Source of the DNA: Ancylomarina sp. DW003 | GTDB taxonomy: Bacteria; Bacteroidota; Bacteroidia; Bacteroidales; Marinifilaceae | Direction of reading: 5' to 3' | Length of the DNA: 64,000 nucleotides | NCBI RefSeq assembly: GCF_029029505.1 | Contig: NZ_JAKJSD010000013.1 | Location: 60,368-124,367, forward strand | Shown here: one piece after another, positions 37,091-46,290 of the stretch | Layout of the letters: each line of letters starts with the position of its first letter | Numbering within the stretch: position 1 is the stretch's first letter | Notes under the pieces: model-generated | Databases searched by the model: none | Seen by the model: the letters and a program-made list of their open reading frames with translations, nothing else | What the model was told of the DNA's origin: nothing | Made by a program: the position numbers and the translations under genes

Positions 37091-37332
37091 CGAGACTTAA
37101 ATAAGCAGATGAAAATCTCTCAATAAGAGCTTATCGACTAGTCAGAGCATGACAGCTTATAAATTGATTGTGATTCATTTATTAGAAACCCACAAACCTA
37201 GCGATATACAGGAGTTCTAATTATTACAACAAGTCAAAAATTTGCACTAGGTGGGGTGGAAATACAAATTAAATCCTCTTTGAAAATTAACATTCCAATA
37301 AAAGCTGCCAGCCAAATTACGACTGTTTCCAC

Positions 37333-38793
37333 TTACTCAAACTTTCTTAAGAAATACTTGCCTGATTCATTCAAATAGTAGCCCAACACATAGTAATCGT
37401 TAAATTTGAATAAAGTAAAAATCGACATGGGAGATTCTTTATTAGAAATAAATTCTTTCATTTTGTCATATGGATTGGTTGATGGTTCGCCAGCAATGTG
37501 CTGCAAATTTTCAGGATCGAACAAACTGGTAAAAACCAATGCCTTGTTGTTTTGATAAGACAGAAATGAAGTCATAGTAATGTTACTTACATCATTCAGT
37601 TCAGTCCAAGCAGCATAGGTCAAGATACCTAATGTACCAAACAGCATCCTTACCCCAACACCTGAATTCTCTTCTATTATGCCTCCAATCATTACCTGCA
37701 TTTGCCCATTCCTTGGGTAGGTTGAAATTCCCACCTTGTTGACAGCCAACTTTCGTAAAAGTTGTATAGTATTCTGCTCTTTACCACCCATATGAAAAAA
37801 AGAGCCTGCTTTTAGCATGGGGGGCGTATTGCTAAAACTAATCTTCTCTTCCCCATGGACTCTATATTCTTTAAGCAATCGTCCTGAATTCAGGTCGCGA
37901 ATGAGGAAACACAATTCACTTCGACTTACTTTTAACTGATACAAGCTATTATTGTAGATATAGGAGTTGGATCGTACTTTTTGATTCTTCTTACCTGTAA
38001 AATTTGCTTGCTCATATGTGTTCGTAGAAAGAGCATAATTGCTCAGGTCAATTTTAAACACCAAAGTCTTATCTGTGTTATCATCAAAACTTAATATCAG
38101 TTGATTATTGACACAATACAATTTATTTTCCCTTGATGTAAGATCCAATGGATTGGGGTCTCCATTTTCAATTTTCACAAAATTTGAAATCGCCTTTACC
38201 ATCGGAGTGCCATAAATATCATCCACCACCACATCCTGAGGAACTCGGTTTGCAAGTACCTTGTTTAAATCATACTCTACACCAATCTCCAACTCGGTTC
38301 CCTTAAATACTCGCAGTTTATACATCGATGACATGATTTTCTTACTCAACACATACAACTTGTTATTACAGCATACCGATTCCAGATATTGCTCCTTACT
38401 AACCATTAAGGGAATTCGTTTTTCAGAACTTTCCTTACGCTTCATGTCAATGGTTTTAATCAGGAATTCTTTCCTTTTCTTGTTGGAAAAATAGAGGTGG
38501 TATTGATTGTTGCTTATGGAGTGTCCTGTTAAATGTTTAAACTTGCCTTGTGGGCGTTCGCAATGATAAGCTTTGTTGAAGCTAAAATCCTTATCATACT
38601 GCTGAACTCTTATGCTATCATTATCCAACAGAAACAAGGCCACATCGCCACTTGCATTATCAACCAGCGGATACACTCCCCGACGATTTGAAGAATGAGA
38701 TTCCAAATAGATGCTCTGTTCCACCAAAATTTCTTGGGTAAAACCTGTTAAAAATATCAGCATGAGGCCGAAAAATGATAGGCTTGTTTTCAT
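37333..38793 (-). CDS. Secreted protein, unknown, possibly propeller-like
   Basis: The 486-residue protein has a signal peptide (MKTSLSFFGLMLIFLTGFTQ). The mature part is a series of beta-strand blocks that could form a propeller (SGDVALFLLDNDSIRVQQYD, NNKLYVLSKKI, NNQLILSFDD, NNSLYQLKVSRSELCFLIRD). No catalytic motif or sorting domain was recognised. It lies at the downstream end of the Rhs island on the same strand, 170 bases from the last degraded cassette, but any link to it is only positional. Confidence 0.65.
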   Translation of the reverse strand: MKTSLSFFGLMLIFLTGFTQEILVEQSIYLESHSSNRRGVYPLVDNASGDVALFLLDNDSIRVQQYDKDFSFNKAYHCERPQGKFKHLTGHSISNNQYHLYFSNKKRKEFLIKTIDMKRKESSEKRIPLMVSKEQYLESVCCNNKLYVLSKKIMSSMYKLRVFKGTELEIGVEYDLNKVLANRVPQDVVVDDIYGTPMVKAISNFVKIENGDPNPLDLTSRENKLYCVNNQLILSFDDNTDKTLVFKIDLSNYALSTNTYEQANFTGKKNQKVRSNSYIYNNSLYQLKVSRSELCFLIRDLNSGRLLKEYRVHGEEKISFSNTPPMLKAGSFFHMGGKEQNTIQLLRKLAVNKVGISTYPRNGQMQVMIGGIIEENSGVGVRMLFGTLGILTYAAWTELNDVSNITMTSFLSYQNNKALVFTSLFDPENLQHIAGEPSTNPYDKMKEFISNKESPMSIFTLFKFNDYYVLGYYLNESGKYFLRKFE

Positions 38794-38963
38794 ATGGTTT
38801 TATTAATTAAATCCTTTTATATTTTTTATGTTATTTCTCTCATAATTAAAAACTGCATCGTTCCAGAAAATCAGCTTAGAAACAACGATATAATACAGCT
38901 TAAAAAAGAGATTAATATTTCATGAAAAAGCATGATGGTCGTAATTGAACCAAAGAAGACTAT

Positions 38964-39475
38964 TTATCTCCAGAAAATAGGACAAAACCCTCTTTTCTTT
39001 CTCTGAATAGTTACTCTGCCTAATTTTTGGATTGCTTTATCAACCTTGGGAGTCAATAAACAGGTAATAATTAATTCATCTCCTGTTCTCATTATAACCC
39101 GTGCATAATGATAACTTTCCATGGCTAGTATAGGTATCCCCCCTTATCAATACTAGCTGATTTGTACAATATAATTTTTACAATATCTTCTTTATTGTAA
39201 ATCTTCTTACCTCGTTTATTGTATTTAATAATCCGACCTTCCTTTATTTCATATTTCTCACTCCAATTTTTTATCCAATACTCAGTATGTAGATATAAAA
39301 CTGGTATAGTATAAATTATCCAAGTAATAAGAAAAACTATAATAAATTCTTTCTCAAAACTCAATATATATAAAACAATAATCATCATTAATGTTCCAAA
39401 TAAATGAAGGAACAACGCCCTAAGTTGATTATACACAGTCACCTTAAAGACACTATCTTCCTGGGTACCATCCAT
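38964..39475 (-). pseudogene. Frameshifted two-helix PH-like putative immunity gene
   Basis: The open part (39125-39475) gives 116 residues with two helices (about 20-60) and ends GGYLY. Directly after, in another frame, the sequence continues as IPILAMESYHYARV and on to a TAA at 38964. That matches the neighbour gene at 39690, which has FQLLAIEAYHYAKV at the same place. The break falls at a run of six C (39138-39143). One base gain or loss there restores a full protein of about 170 residues. It could be a dead gene, a phase-variable tract or a sequencing error. Its start overlaps the end of a Rhs tip remnant. Confidence 0.7.
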
Positions 39476-39689
39476 TTCCTAATCCTCTTTTAAAATTATA
39501 TACTTGTGAATTTATTTCATTTGATAAATAACTACCTGCATCATATAACATCTCACCAAAAGTAACTACTCCTCCTACAAAAGCTCCTGCTACAGCACCA
39601 AAGGCAGAAGCTCCTAGTGAACCTAATGCACCATCGACAAAACCTTTCTTATAATAACTTTGATATTGGATTAATAAAAAACTAATACT
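39453..39689 (-). pseudogene. Rhs pretoxin and tip remnant (cassette I)
   Basis: This open stretch without a start encodes GFVDGALGSLGASAFGAVAG, clearly related to the GFASGALGSLGGSAFGAVGG pretoxin segment of the full Rhs protein. About 45 residues of tip follow, and it ends at a TAG inside the start of the frameshifted PH-like gene. It begins directly at the stop of the upstream PH-like gene. It is the shortened end of a displaced Rhs C terminus. Confidence 0.7.
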
Positions 39690-40235
39690 CTACGAGGAAA
39701 GCCATTTATTAAAAAGTCCTAGTTGACAAAAAAGTGTTTTTCTACGTTCAAACAAGACACCTTTTACCTCTTTTAAATCTTTATGCAATTTTGGACTTAA
39801 TAGACTCGTTAGTATGATTTCGTCTCCTAACTTTAGTTCAACTTTTGCATAATGATAAGCTTCTATCGCCAGAAGTTGAAAATTACTATTTTTATATAAT
39901 GCAGGTGATAAATAAATTGTGATTTTCTTTATCTCTTCACTTTTTACTATAATATCACTCCCATTCTTTCTTATTAAAATTTCGCTACTCCTTAAAGTTA
40001 TATCTTCTCCTCTATTAGTTATCCAATACTCATAATGCAGATACATTACTGATATAGTATATATTAACCAAAAGAACAGAAAAACAACTAGAAAATCATT
40101 TTCAAATTCTAACAACCATAATGTAATAATCATCATTATCGTTCCAAATAAATGAAACGATAACATACGCAATTGATTATTCAATGTTATTCTTAAGGTT
40201 TTACCTCCATGATCCTCGTACATTTCTAAAAGCAT
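39690..40235 (-). CDS. Two-helix PH-like membrane protein, putative immunity
   Basis: The 181-residue protein has two membrane helices (about 28-68, LFGTIMMIITLWLLEFENDF, FLVVFLFFWLIYTISVMYLH) and a C-terminal beta-rich cytoplasmic domain (about 75-160) that looks PH/YcxB-like. It is a close paralogue of the frameshifted gene at 38964. It overlaps the end of a possible Rhs tip remnant (40201-40323), as expected for a toxin/immunity pair. Immunity function is inferred from position only. Confidence 0.7.
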   Translation of the reverse strand: MLLEMYEDHGGKTLRITLNNQLRMLSFHLFGTIMMIITLWLLEFENDFLVVFLFFWLIYTISVMYLHYEYWITNRGEDITLRSSEILIRKNGSDIIVKSEEIKKITIYLSPALYKNSNFQLLAIEAYHYAKVELKLGDEIILTSLLSPKLHKDLKEVKGVLFERRKTLFCQLGLFNKWLSS

Positions 40236-40323
40236 TTTCTGTTCTCCAAATTTGATATTTAATTTCTTGTCCTAAAGGAACTAAAACACTATCACAAACA
40301 CACTCTAACCCACTATTCCCAAA
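40201..40323 (-). pseudogene. Possible Rhs tip remnant (cassette H)
   Basis: An open stretch after a TAG gives about 40 codons (core PLGQEIKYQIWRTENAFRN, ending GSWR) and stops inside the PH-like gene start. The geometry is the same as in cassette I. No pretoxin sequence remains, so the assignment rests on position and the overlap. Confidence 0.35.
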
Positions 40324-40387
40324 CTAAATTGAGGTACAAATAAAACTAAACTTAGCTCCAAGAAAGGAAAATAGAATACCCCATATC

Positions 40388-40807
40388 CTACCACAAATTA
40401 ATATACTTTCCCTCTAAGTTATAATCCCTTATCAATTCATTGATCCAAATAGTTCCAATAATTAACATTACTATATAAAGTAAACTAAAAACTCCATACT
40501 GTCGTTTTTCATTTTTAGACATATTTTCACATTTTTCAACAATTTGCAAATACCTTTTCTTATGCATTACATATATCAAGGTTAGTATTAAAATTGCCAT
40601 AACAACATATATGTAAATAGCATTTAAGGTATCTAGAATTGAAGGTTCTAAAAAATAGCAAAATACATCCTGAACAAGGAAAATACTATGCGATATTACC
40701 AATGTAATAATAATACTTCCATAATATTGAGACCATTGTTCATTATCTCTGCAAATAAAATCATCAAATTTGCATGCTTTGTAAAAAATATATTCAAGTA
40801 ATTTCAT
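40388..40807 (-). CDS. Four-helix membrane protein, putative immunity (family copy 1)
   Basis: The 139-residue protein begins MKLLEYIFYKACKFDDFICR and has four membrane helices, the third followed by the charged stretch HKKRYLQIVEKCENMSKNEK. It closely matches the next gene (40876) along its whole length (for example IFYKACK-DDFI against IFYKACKLDEFI, and WINELIRD against WISELIRD). Both lie behind the Rhs tip of cassette G. No known domain was recognised. Immunity against a membrane- or periplasm-acting Rhs toxin is inference. Confidence 0.7.
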   Translation of the reverse strand: MKLLEYIFYKACKFDDFICRDNEQWSQYYGSIIITLVISHSIFLVQDVFCYFLEPSILDTLNAIYIYVVMAILILTLIYVMHKKRYLQIVEKCENMSKNEKRQYGVFSLLYIVMLIIGTIWINELIRDYNLEGKYINLW

Positions 40808-40875
40808 CGTATTCCTTATGTTTTTTTACTATGTTCTACGATAATATATTTTTTTACTTAAGATTTTCTTTCCGC

Positions 40876-41286
40876 CTAATAACCTACCATATAATTATTG
40901 TCTCTTATTAATTCACTAATCCATAAATTACCAACAATTACAAACAGAATATAAAGTAAACTTATAGTGCCATACAGTCTTTTCTCTTTTTTAGGCATCT
41001 TTGTACACTTTTCTAATATTTTAATATATCTCCTTTTGTATCTAACGTAAAATAGTATAATCAATAAGATGATAATTATTAAATACTTAAAAGAAGACTC
41101 AAAGACAGTAATATAATTCGGGTAATAAAAATAAAGCAACACATTGGCAATTAAATATATTCCTAAAGTTGAAAATAATGTTGTAATTATAACTCCATAA
41201 AAAAATGTCCAGTCAGCACTATCTCCTGAGATAAATTCATCTAATTTGCATGCCTTGTAAAAAATATAATCGAAAAGTTTTTTCAT
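40876..41286 (-). CDS. Four-helix membrane protein, putative immunity (family copy 2)
   Basis: This 136-residue paralogue of the preceding entry starts MKKLFDYIFYKACKLDEFIS, with four helices and YKRRYIKILEKCTKMPKKEK after helix three. It starts 47 bases after the stop of the Rhs fragment at 41334, the usual immunity position. The second copy downstream may be a duplicate or belong to a lost tip. Confidence 0.7.
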   Translation of the reverse strand: MKKLFDYIFYKACKLDEFISGDSADWTFFYGVIITTLFSTLGIYLIANVLLYFYYPNYITVFESSFKYLIIIILLIILFYVRYKRRYIKILEKCTKMPKKEKRLYGTISLLYILFVIVGNLWISELIRDNNYMVGY

Positions 41287-41333
41287 ATGAATACTATTTG
41301 TTTTTAACTCTGAATATCTATTGTCCCACGAGA

Positions 41334-42465
41334 TTACTTAAACCATTTATAATCATTTTTACCATACCAAGTACTAGGTCCATATTTCATTCCAAGCTCC
41401 CAACCTAAACTCCAACCTGTACCAAAAACAGGAATGAAAGAAATGCCATTTGAGACTTGATCTCGTACCATCTCATTATACGTTAGATTCTTTGCTTTAT
41501 ACTGCGCATTTGTATCATACACCCCATGCAAACCAATAGCAGGACCTAACCATTTACCAATAAACTTAATAAACCCAGGAACTTTTAATGACGCTACCGA
41601 AGATGGCGAGCCTGAAATCCGAATACTATTATTATATTTTACTTGATCTATAAACTCAGCATTTACTAATCTATATAATCCTTTCGCACTATATATACTA
41701 CCTGTAGTTGCTAATCCTTTATAATAGGAATTTGATAAACCACCATTAGCATCAGCCAAGTTCATCCCATCCAAACTGTGTTTTTGCTTAAAAGCTCTTT
41801 TTTCCGCCAAGTCACCTTCAATCTGATGAGCATAGTGATTCAAAAGGCCTATTATTGCACCTGTGCCAGCACCGCGCCAAAAATCCCCACCTGACAGTTC
41901 TGCTCCAACGCCTCCTGAAAGGGCACCGAAAGAAGTCATTCCAACACGGCTTTCTGCAAACTTGCCACCTACAGCACCAAAGGCAGAACCACCCAACGAG
42001 CCTAATGCCCCACTGGCAAAGCCATTCTTAAAACTTCCGCCCTGAGCAGTACCCAAGGTTCCCTGAACAACACCATGAGCAAAGGCTCTTCCTGCTTCGT
42101 TTAGGGCTTTTGCTCCAAAGGAATTCAGCGCAGAGCCCCCCAAACCTCCAAAGACATCCCCAACGCCTCCTGTTAAAGCACCCGAGGCTGCCCCTGTAAT
42201 AACTGATCCTGCAAATTGCCCCCAATTCCAATTACTGAAACCACCATCGCTAAAGGCTACACTAGCCGTATAAGTTCCTCCTGCTATAATTGCAGCTACT
42301 ATAACAGCTGCAACAAGTGGGTTCTCGCCATCAGGGTCTATCATCATCATGGGGTTATTACCCATGGCCATATAAGGGCTGGCACTCACTAGCTGTGGAT
42401 CAATAGCGCTCCAACGTCCTATTTCAGCATCGTACTGGCGAGCGTGGTGATCGTACCAGCACTAT
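41334..42465 (-). CDS. Orphan Rhs C-terminal fragment (cassette G)
   Basis: The open frame begins in the Rhs core end (YDHHARQYDAEIGRWSAIDP), runs through the glycine-rich pretoxin (NPMMMIDPDGENPLVAA to DFWRGAGTGAIIGLLNH) and ends in a unique tip of about 150 residues. The core and pretoxin are nearly identical to the full Rhs at 50634-57743. The tip is different after the shared EGDLAEKRAFKQKHSLDG hinge, also found in cassette B. An ATG at 42389 (351 residues) is available but probably unused. The fragment lacks promoter and N terminus, so it is probably silent stock for recombination. The tip has glycine-rich and hydrophobic stretches; no nuclease motif was recognised. Confidence 0.75.
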
Positions 42466-42489
42466 AAACTCAGACTAGCAGGGGGAATT

Positions 42490-42858
42490 TTATTTCATAC
42501 CATAATCTATTTTGAAAGACTTTATTAAATTGTCACTTCTATAAATTCGAATAACATATGATCCCGATACTTTTGAAATACTATCTCCAACAGTTACAAA
42601 TTCAAAAAAACCACTTTTATCTGCATTCCATATTGTTTTAATTTCATTACAATTATTTTTTATAATTATCGTTTCCCAATTATGATTATTTTTGTCCACA
42701 TACTTACTCAGAATAACGCCAATATACTCTGTTGCCTTCTCTTTTTGATAATATTCAGGTAACTTTTCATTCTCCTTCCTAGTCATATACGTAAAAAAAA
42801 CAATTCCAACCAAAACGACAAATATACGGTAATACAACTTTATTCTTTTTTTCATCAT
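42490..42858 (-). CDS. Membrane-anchored putative immunity protein (cassette F)
   Basis: The 122-residue protein has one N-terminal helix (KLYYRIFVVLVGIVFFTYMT), possibly a signal anchor, then a beta-rich extracytoplasmic domain. There is no family match. It lies 44 bases after the stop of the Rhs tip at 42903, in the immunity position. The junction to the next Rhs fragment comes about 25 bases after its stop. Confidence 0.65.
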   Translation of the reverse strand: MMKKRIKLYYRIFVVLVGIVFFTYMTRKENEKLPEYYQKEKATEYIGVILSKYVDKNNHNWETIIIKNNCNEIKTIWNADKSGFFEFVTVGDSISKVSGSYVIRIYRSDNLIKSFKIDYGMK

Positions 42859-42902
42859 CTTTTGTAATTACTTAAATCATATTAGAATCTTAACTAAAGT
42901 TT

Positions 42903-43589
42903 TTAATAGTCAAGCGGCGTGACATGTGTTACTGTGGTCCAATTTACATACCCAATATCAATACCTTTTGCCGCTCCAGAAATAGAAAATTGATAATAAT
43001 TGGAGGGCTTATTAATACCTGCTGAACCATCAACGCTAAATTCATAACCATAAACTCCTAGTCCAACAGAGGTGGAATACCCATTACCATCTAATGCGAA
43101 AATATCAGGATTTTTAACACGAGTACCATGAACATAAAACACTTCAGGGGCAAGAGAGAATGCAATACCTTTTCCGTCTCCTACCTTGTCAGTAGAATAC
43201 CATCCAAGACCTTTATTATCTGCAACAAACCCACAGCTATATCCAAATCCAAATCCAAAAAATTTCCGTTTACCAATTGTTATTGCAGGAATAGCAAGTT
43301 CAAAAGTAACTCCGATACCAACTGGTCCCAAAACCCAACTATCCCCCTTTGATTGGGCAACAGGCATTATATTACTCATCACCATCTGATCGTGGTTTGC
43401 ATTATTAGCTTGCTGATTAAAATAATCTCCACGAGCATCGTTTATGGCATCAACAGTATTTTGTGAAGCTATTTCGTACTGACTTTCGTTATGTAAATAG
43501 TGCTTGTCCGTTAATATCTCCAACGGGTTGTGATTGTCCCTATTTCTTGCAGGCACAAAATTGTTTATTGTAAAATAAACTTATCCAAA
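42903..43589 (-). CDS. Orphan Rhs C-terminal fragment (cassette F)
   Basis: The longest start-codon frame is GTG at 43556 (217 residues), but the frame is open further left and probably has no true start. It contains the hinge module ASQNTVDAINDARGDYF then QQANNANHDQMVM, shared with cassettes C and D. A unique glycine/tyrosine-rich tip follows (FGFGFGYSCGFVADNKGLGW, GLGVYGYEFSVDGSAGI) that looks beta-stranded. No catalytic motif was recognised. Confidence 0.7.
43359..43483. repeat. Rhs hinge repeat, copy 1
   Basis: One of three near-identical stretches coding for the module VDAINDARG..YF.QQANNA.HDQMVM (others near 45525 and 47764). It joins different tips and is a likely recombination point. 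Confidence 0.75.
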
Positions 43590-43624
43590 ACATAGTAGAA
43601 TTCTATTATTCAAATTTCCCCTGC

Positions 43625-44029
43625 TTATATTGGATATGTAAAAAAAGATATATACAAAGGAATACCAAAAGTTATTATAAGATAAAGCACTGTATAAGCC
43701 ATTCCTCTTTTTCTCTTTCTTTCGCTTTCCATTTTAAACTCTTCAATAATTTTTATATGTTGTTTCTTTCGAGCGAGAAAAAAATAATTTAATATACCAG
43801 CCCCTATTAAAAATGCAGCAATTAAAACATTTACATTCATATTAATTTCAGGTAAATGAATAACTTCCCTCCTCGATACTGCCATTAAAACCAAAGGAAT
43901 ATTAAAAAGGTTTAGGTACGTTAGAAAGGTAATAGTCATAACTGCATTTATATGTGCATTCTCTGGCTCATTTTTTTTCTTCAACCAAATGCAATACAAT
44001 TTGTAATATAAGTATCTATAAGTTTTCAT
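43625..44029 (-). CDS. Four-helix membrane protein, putative immunity (family copy 3)
   Basis: This 134-residue protein starts MKTYRYLYYKLYCIW and has four helices with ARKKQHIKIIEEFKMESERK after helix three. Length, N-terminal YLYYK and the charged loop place it with the other four-helix proteins of the island, although sequence identity is low. It directly follows a leftover Rhs tip end (44043-44153). Confidence 0.65.
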   Translation of the reverse strand: MKTYRYLYYKLYCIWLKKKNEPENAHINAVMTITFLTYLNLFNIPLVLMAVSRREVIHLPEINMNVNVLIAAFLIGAGILNYFFLARKKQHIKIIEEFKMESERKRKRGMAYTVLYLIITFGIPLYISFFTYPI

Positions 44030-44042
44030 CTTCTATCTTTTA

Positions 44043-44153
44043 ATTAATAAGCAGGCATTATAGGAGGAACTACGTAAGTATTATCTCTTAAAAAGACATT
44101 AGGGTGTTGGTAACCTGTATCCGGACCAACAGCTGAAAATATCCAACATTAAC
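44043..44153 (-). pseudogene. Rhs tip remnant (cassette E)
   Basis: An open stretch reading WIFSAVGPDTGYQHPNVF and ending PPIMPAY gives the last 35 or so residues of a lost tip, 13 bases before the four-helix gene. No start codon or pretoxin remains. Confidence 0.45.
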
Positions 44154-44155
44154 TA

Positions 44156-44527
44156 TTATTCTAAAAAATAAAGAGTATAAAAAAAAGTGCCTGAGCTTAA
44201 AACTACATAACTGAAAGTGATACTATTAGCTAAATAAGATTTCCCTTCCTTTTCAATTTTATCAATAATCAGCTTATATCTCTTTCCTAAAAAAAAGTAT
44301 AAACTATTAATAGACAATAGTATTACAGAAAACACTACAAGTTCTAGTTTAGAGTTACTTATAATTATATCTATATCAAAATACCATTTTATGGAATAAA
44401 TATTTAATAACTCAAGTAAAGAGATATAGAAGGTCGCATCATATTTAGGATTTCGAAATAATTCCGATGGAACTATATCCGCTATATATTTCGAAAAATA
44501 ATATAACGAATAATAAATATAGTTCAT
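44156..44527 (-). CDS. Four-helix membrane protein, putative immunity (family copy 4)
   Basis: This 123-residue protein starts MNYIYYSLYYFSKYI and has four helices with GKRYKLIIDKIEKEGKSYL after helix three. It shares the layout with the other copies. It starts one base after the stop of the TPR lipoprotein, so the two are probably co-transcribed. Either could be the cognate immunity protein of cassette D. Confidence 0.65.
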   Translation of the reverse strand: MNYIYYSLYYFSKYIADIVPSELFRNPKYDATFYISLLELLNIYSIKWYFDIDIIISNSKLELVVFSVILLSINSLYFFLGKRYKLIIDKIEKEGKSYLANSITFSYVVLSSGTFFYTLYFLE

Positions 44528-44528
44528 A

Positions 44529-44996
44529 TTATCTTTTTAAATTTTCAAGTTCATTTTCACAGATTCTCTTTAAATAAAGTGCTTTTTCATTTTTAGAATC
44601 AATTATTAAAGCTTTATCAAAATAAATCAGTGCTTTGTCAAAATTTAAAAGTGCTGAATAATTACATCCAATATTTATTAATGCATCAATCACCCTATAC
44701 TTATGCTTTATAGATGCATGATAATCTTTTATCGAATTATTGTAACAATATAACCTTGATTCTGAGTAAGCTCTATTGAAATATGCCGAAGCAACCATTG
44801 AATCTTTTTTTAGAATATTAGAATACAACTTAACGGCTGAGTCAAAATCATCAGAATAATATACACTATCTGCACTATTTAACAAAGAAGTAATACTTAC
44901 ATCATCTCCGCATTTTGATTTTCTATTTTTCACAATATTTGTACAAGATATACTTATAAGTATAAATATAAACGCACTACTAACATATCTCATCAT
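44529..44996 (-). CDS. TPR lipoprotein (cassette D)
   Basis: The 155-residue protein has a lipoprotein signal (FIFILISISCTN, C18) followed by three to four TPR units (SADSVYYSDDFDSAVKLYSN, MVASAYFNRAYSESRLYCYN, YSALLNFDKALIYFDKALII). It is probably anchored in a membrane and binds a protein partner. Its place behind an Rhs tip suggests immunity or toxin chaperoning, which is inference. Confidence 0.7.
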   Translation of the reverse strand: MMRYVSSAFIFILISISCTNIVKNRKSKCGDDVSITSLLNSADSVYYSDDFDSAVKLYSNILKKDSMVASAYFNRAYSESRLYCYNNSIKDYHASIKHKYRVIDALINIGCNYSALLNFDKALIYFDKALIIDSKNEKALYLKRICENELENLKR

Positions 44997-44997
44997 G

Positions 44998-45093
44998 CTA
45001 TCTGTTTTGAAGTAAATTCATTCTTTCTTTTATTGCTAATTCCTGCCATTTAGCTGCAGCATTAGTATCTCTATTTTTTAGACACTGTATCAT
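44998..45093 (-). CDS. Very small ORF after the cassette D tip
   Basis: A 31-codon frame (MIQCLKNRDTNAAAKWQELA, ending LLQNR) starts four bases after the Rhs tip stop and ends two bases before the TPR lipoprotein start. It is helical and charged. It may be a remnant of a longer gene; evidence is only position and tight spacing. Confidence 0.3.
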   Translation of the reverse strand: MIQCLKNRDTNAAAKWQELAIKERMNLLQNR

Positions 45094-45096
45094 ATT

Positions 45097-45753
45097 TTAA
45101 TAATAAATCTGTCCTCTTCCTGTAGTAACATAATCAGAATTGTACACAATAGTTGAAAGCTTAAAGCCCACTGTATACGTTCCACCCAAAGCCCCTACCG
45201 ATTTCCAAACAGCTTGATCTAACCTTCCGTTTACCAAATCATCACCTACACCATAAACTGACATAACATTACCCACATATGGTATTTTATACCCATTTGA
45301 AGCGAAATTATTATAAATTGTTAAAGCGTCACCAGAATCAAAAGGAAAAGTTTTAGATCTAGAATTAGATTTAGTTTTTAAAAATATTCTTTTTTCACGA
45401 GATTTAATTGTATTTCTTGTTGCATCCTGCGCAAAATATAAATTCGATGAAATTAAGTTAGAATTTATATGCCCCAATGGAATATTACCATTTACAGACA
45501 TAATATTATTGCTAATCTTATTCATCACCATCTGATCGTGACTCGCATTATTAGCTTGCTGACTAAAATATTCTCCACGAGCATCGTTTATGGCATCAAC
45601 AGCATTTTGTGAAGCTATTTCGTACTGAACCTCGTTATTAAATAAAGGGTGCCCATTAATATTACCATAAAGCTTTAATTGTCCCTTCTCTCCCGCGTTA
45701 AGAATTAAATGCAAATGACTAGTCATAATACAATAAGTAGGAAAGATATATAC
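45097..45753 (-). CDS. Orphan Rhs C-terminal fragment (cassette D) with unusual N-terminal piece
   Basis: The ATG frame starts at 45726 (209 residues) but the reading frame is open to about 45753. It begins with YCIMTSHLHLIL, which resembles the HUH motif of Y1/REP-associated transposases, then changes to the Rhs hinge (ASQNAVDAINDARGEYF, QQANNASHDQMVM). A unique tip of about 125 residues follows. The tip contains basic KSREKRIFLKTKSNSRSK and a hydrophobic end; no toxin motif was recognised. It is probably a silent fragment. Confidence 0.65.
   Translation of the reverse strand, partial: VYIFPTYCIMTSHLHLILNAGEKGQLKLYGNINGHPLFNNEVQYEIASQNAVDAINDARGEYFSQQANNASHDQMVMNKISNNIMSVNGNIPLGHINSNLISSNLYFAQDATRNTIKSREKRIFLKTKSNSRSKTFPFDSGDALTIYNNFASNGYKIPYVGNVMSVYGVGDDLVNGRLDQAVWKSVGALGGTYTVGFKLSTIVYNSDYVTTGRGQIYY
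45525..45633. repeat. Rhs hinge repeat, copy 2
   Basis: Second copy of the hinge-coding stretch, slightly diverged (ARGEYF and NASHDQ). Confidence 0.7.
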
Positions 45754-45932
45754 CTTTGTTTTTACAGCAAAATTCTAAACTTTTGGTGATGGCTGAAAAA
45801 TATTACTCATGTACCAATACATCAAGCCAGTACACCGTTGCAAAACTAACAAAATACAAACCTTCTTTATTTGCCGAACTATTTACACTACATTTGTATT
45901 AAAGCCCCTAAAACAATAAGCTTTTACGACAT

Positions 45933-46271
45933 ATGTTACACATTGGAAACAAAATAACAGAACTAAGGAAGCAAAAAGGATGGTCACAGAACGATCTTGC
46001 TAAAGCAATTGAAGCTTCTAGAGATATTATAGGAAAGTATGAGCGTGGAGAAAACGCACCTTCTTTAGAGATGGCTCAAAAACTTGCCGAAGCTTTTGGT
46101 GTGACTGTTGATTTCCTACTAGGCAAAGGTGCATTTGCTAAATATGACAAAGAAGCCGTAAAACGATTGGAAGATATTGAAAACCTCGATCCTGATACTA
46201 AGAAAACAATATTCAGAATAATTGATACTTTTCTACGTGACGCTAAAGCTAGACAAGCTTATAGCTCTTAA
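45933..46271 (+). CDS. XRE-family helix-turn-helix regulator
   Basis: This 112-residue protein has an HTH_3 domain at 5-62 (ITELRKQKGWSQNDLAKAIE, IGKYERGENAPSLEMAQKLA) and a helical C-terminal part. It lies on the opposite strand to the Rhs island, with a TACATTTG box about 37 bases before its start. It is transcribed with the broken gene that follows. A role in controlling the adjacent genes or as an antitoxin-like repressor is possible but not shown. Confidence 0.85.
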   Translation: MLHIGNKITELRKQKGWSQNDLAKAIEASRDIIGKYERGENAPSLEMAQKLAEAFGVTVDFLLGKGAFAKYDKEAVKRLEDIENLDPDTKKTIFRIIDTFLRDAKARQAYSS

Positions 46272-46290
46272 AAACTCTAACTACATATTA

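Larger units (their letters stand above)
36850..37332. other. Gap with 23-bp dyad repeat array
   Basis: This gap lies between the AraC gene and a convergent secreted-protein gene. It contains a possible terminator (36949-36977) and the repeat array at 36990-37090. The rest, to 37332, shows no ORF or motif. Confidence 0.6.
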
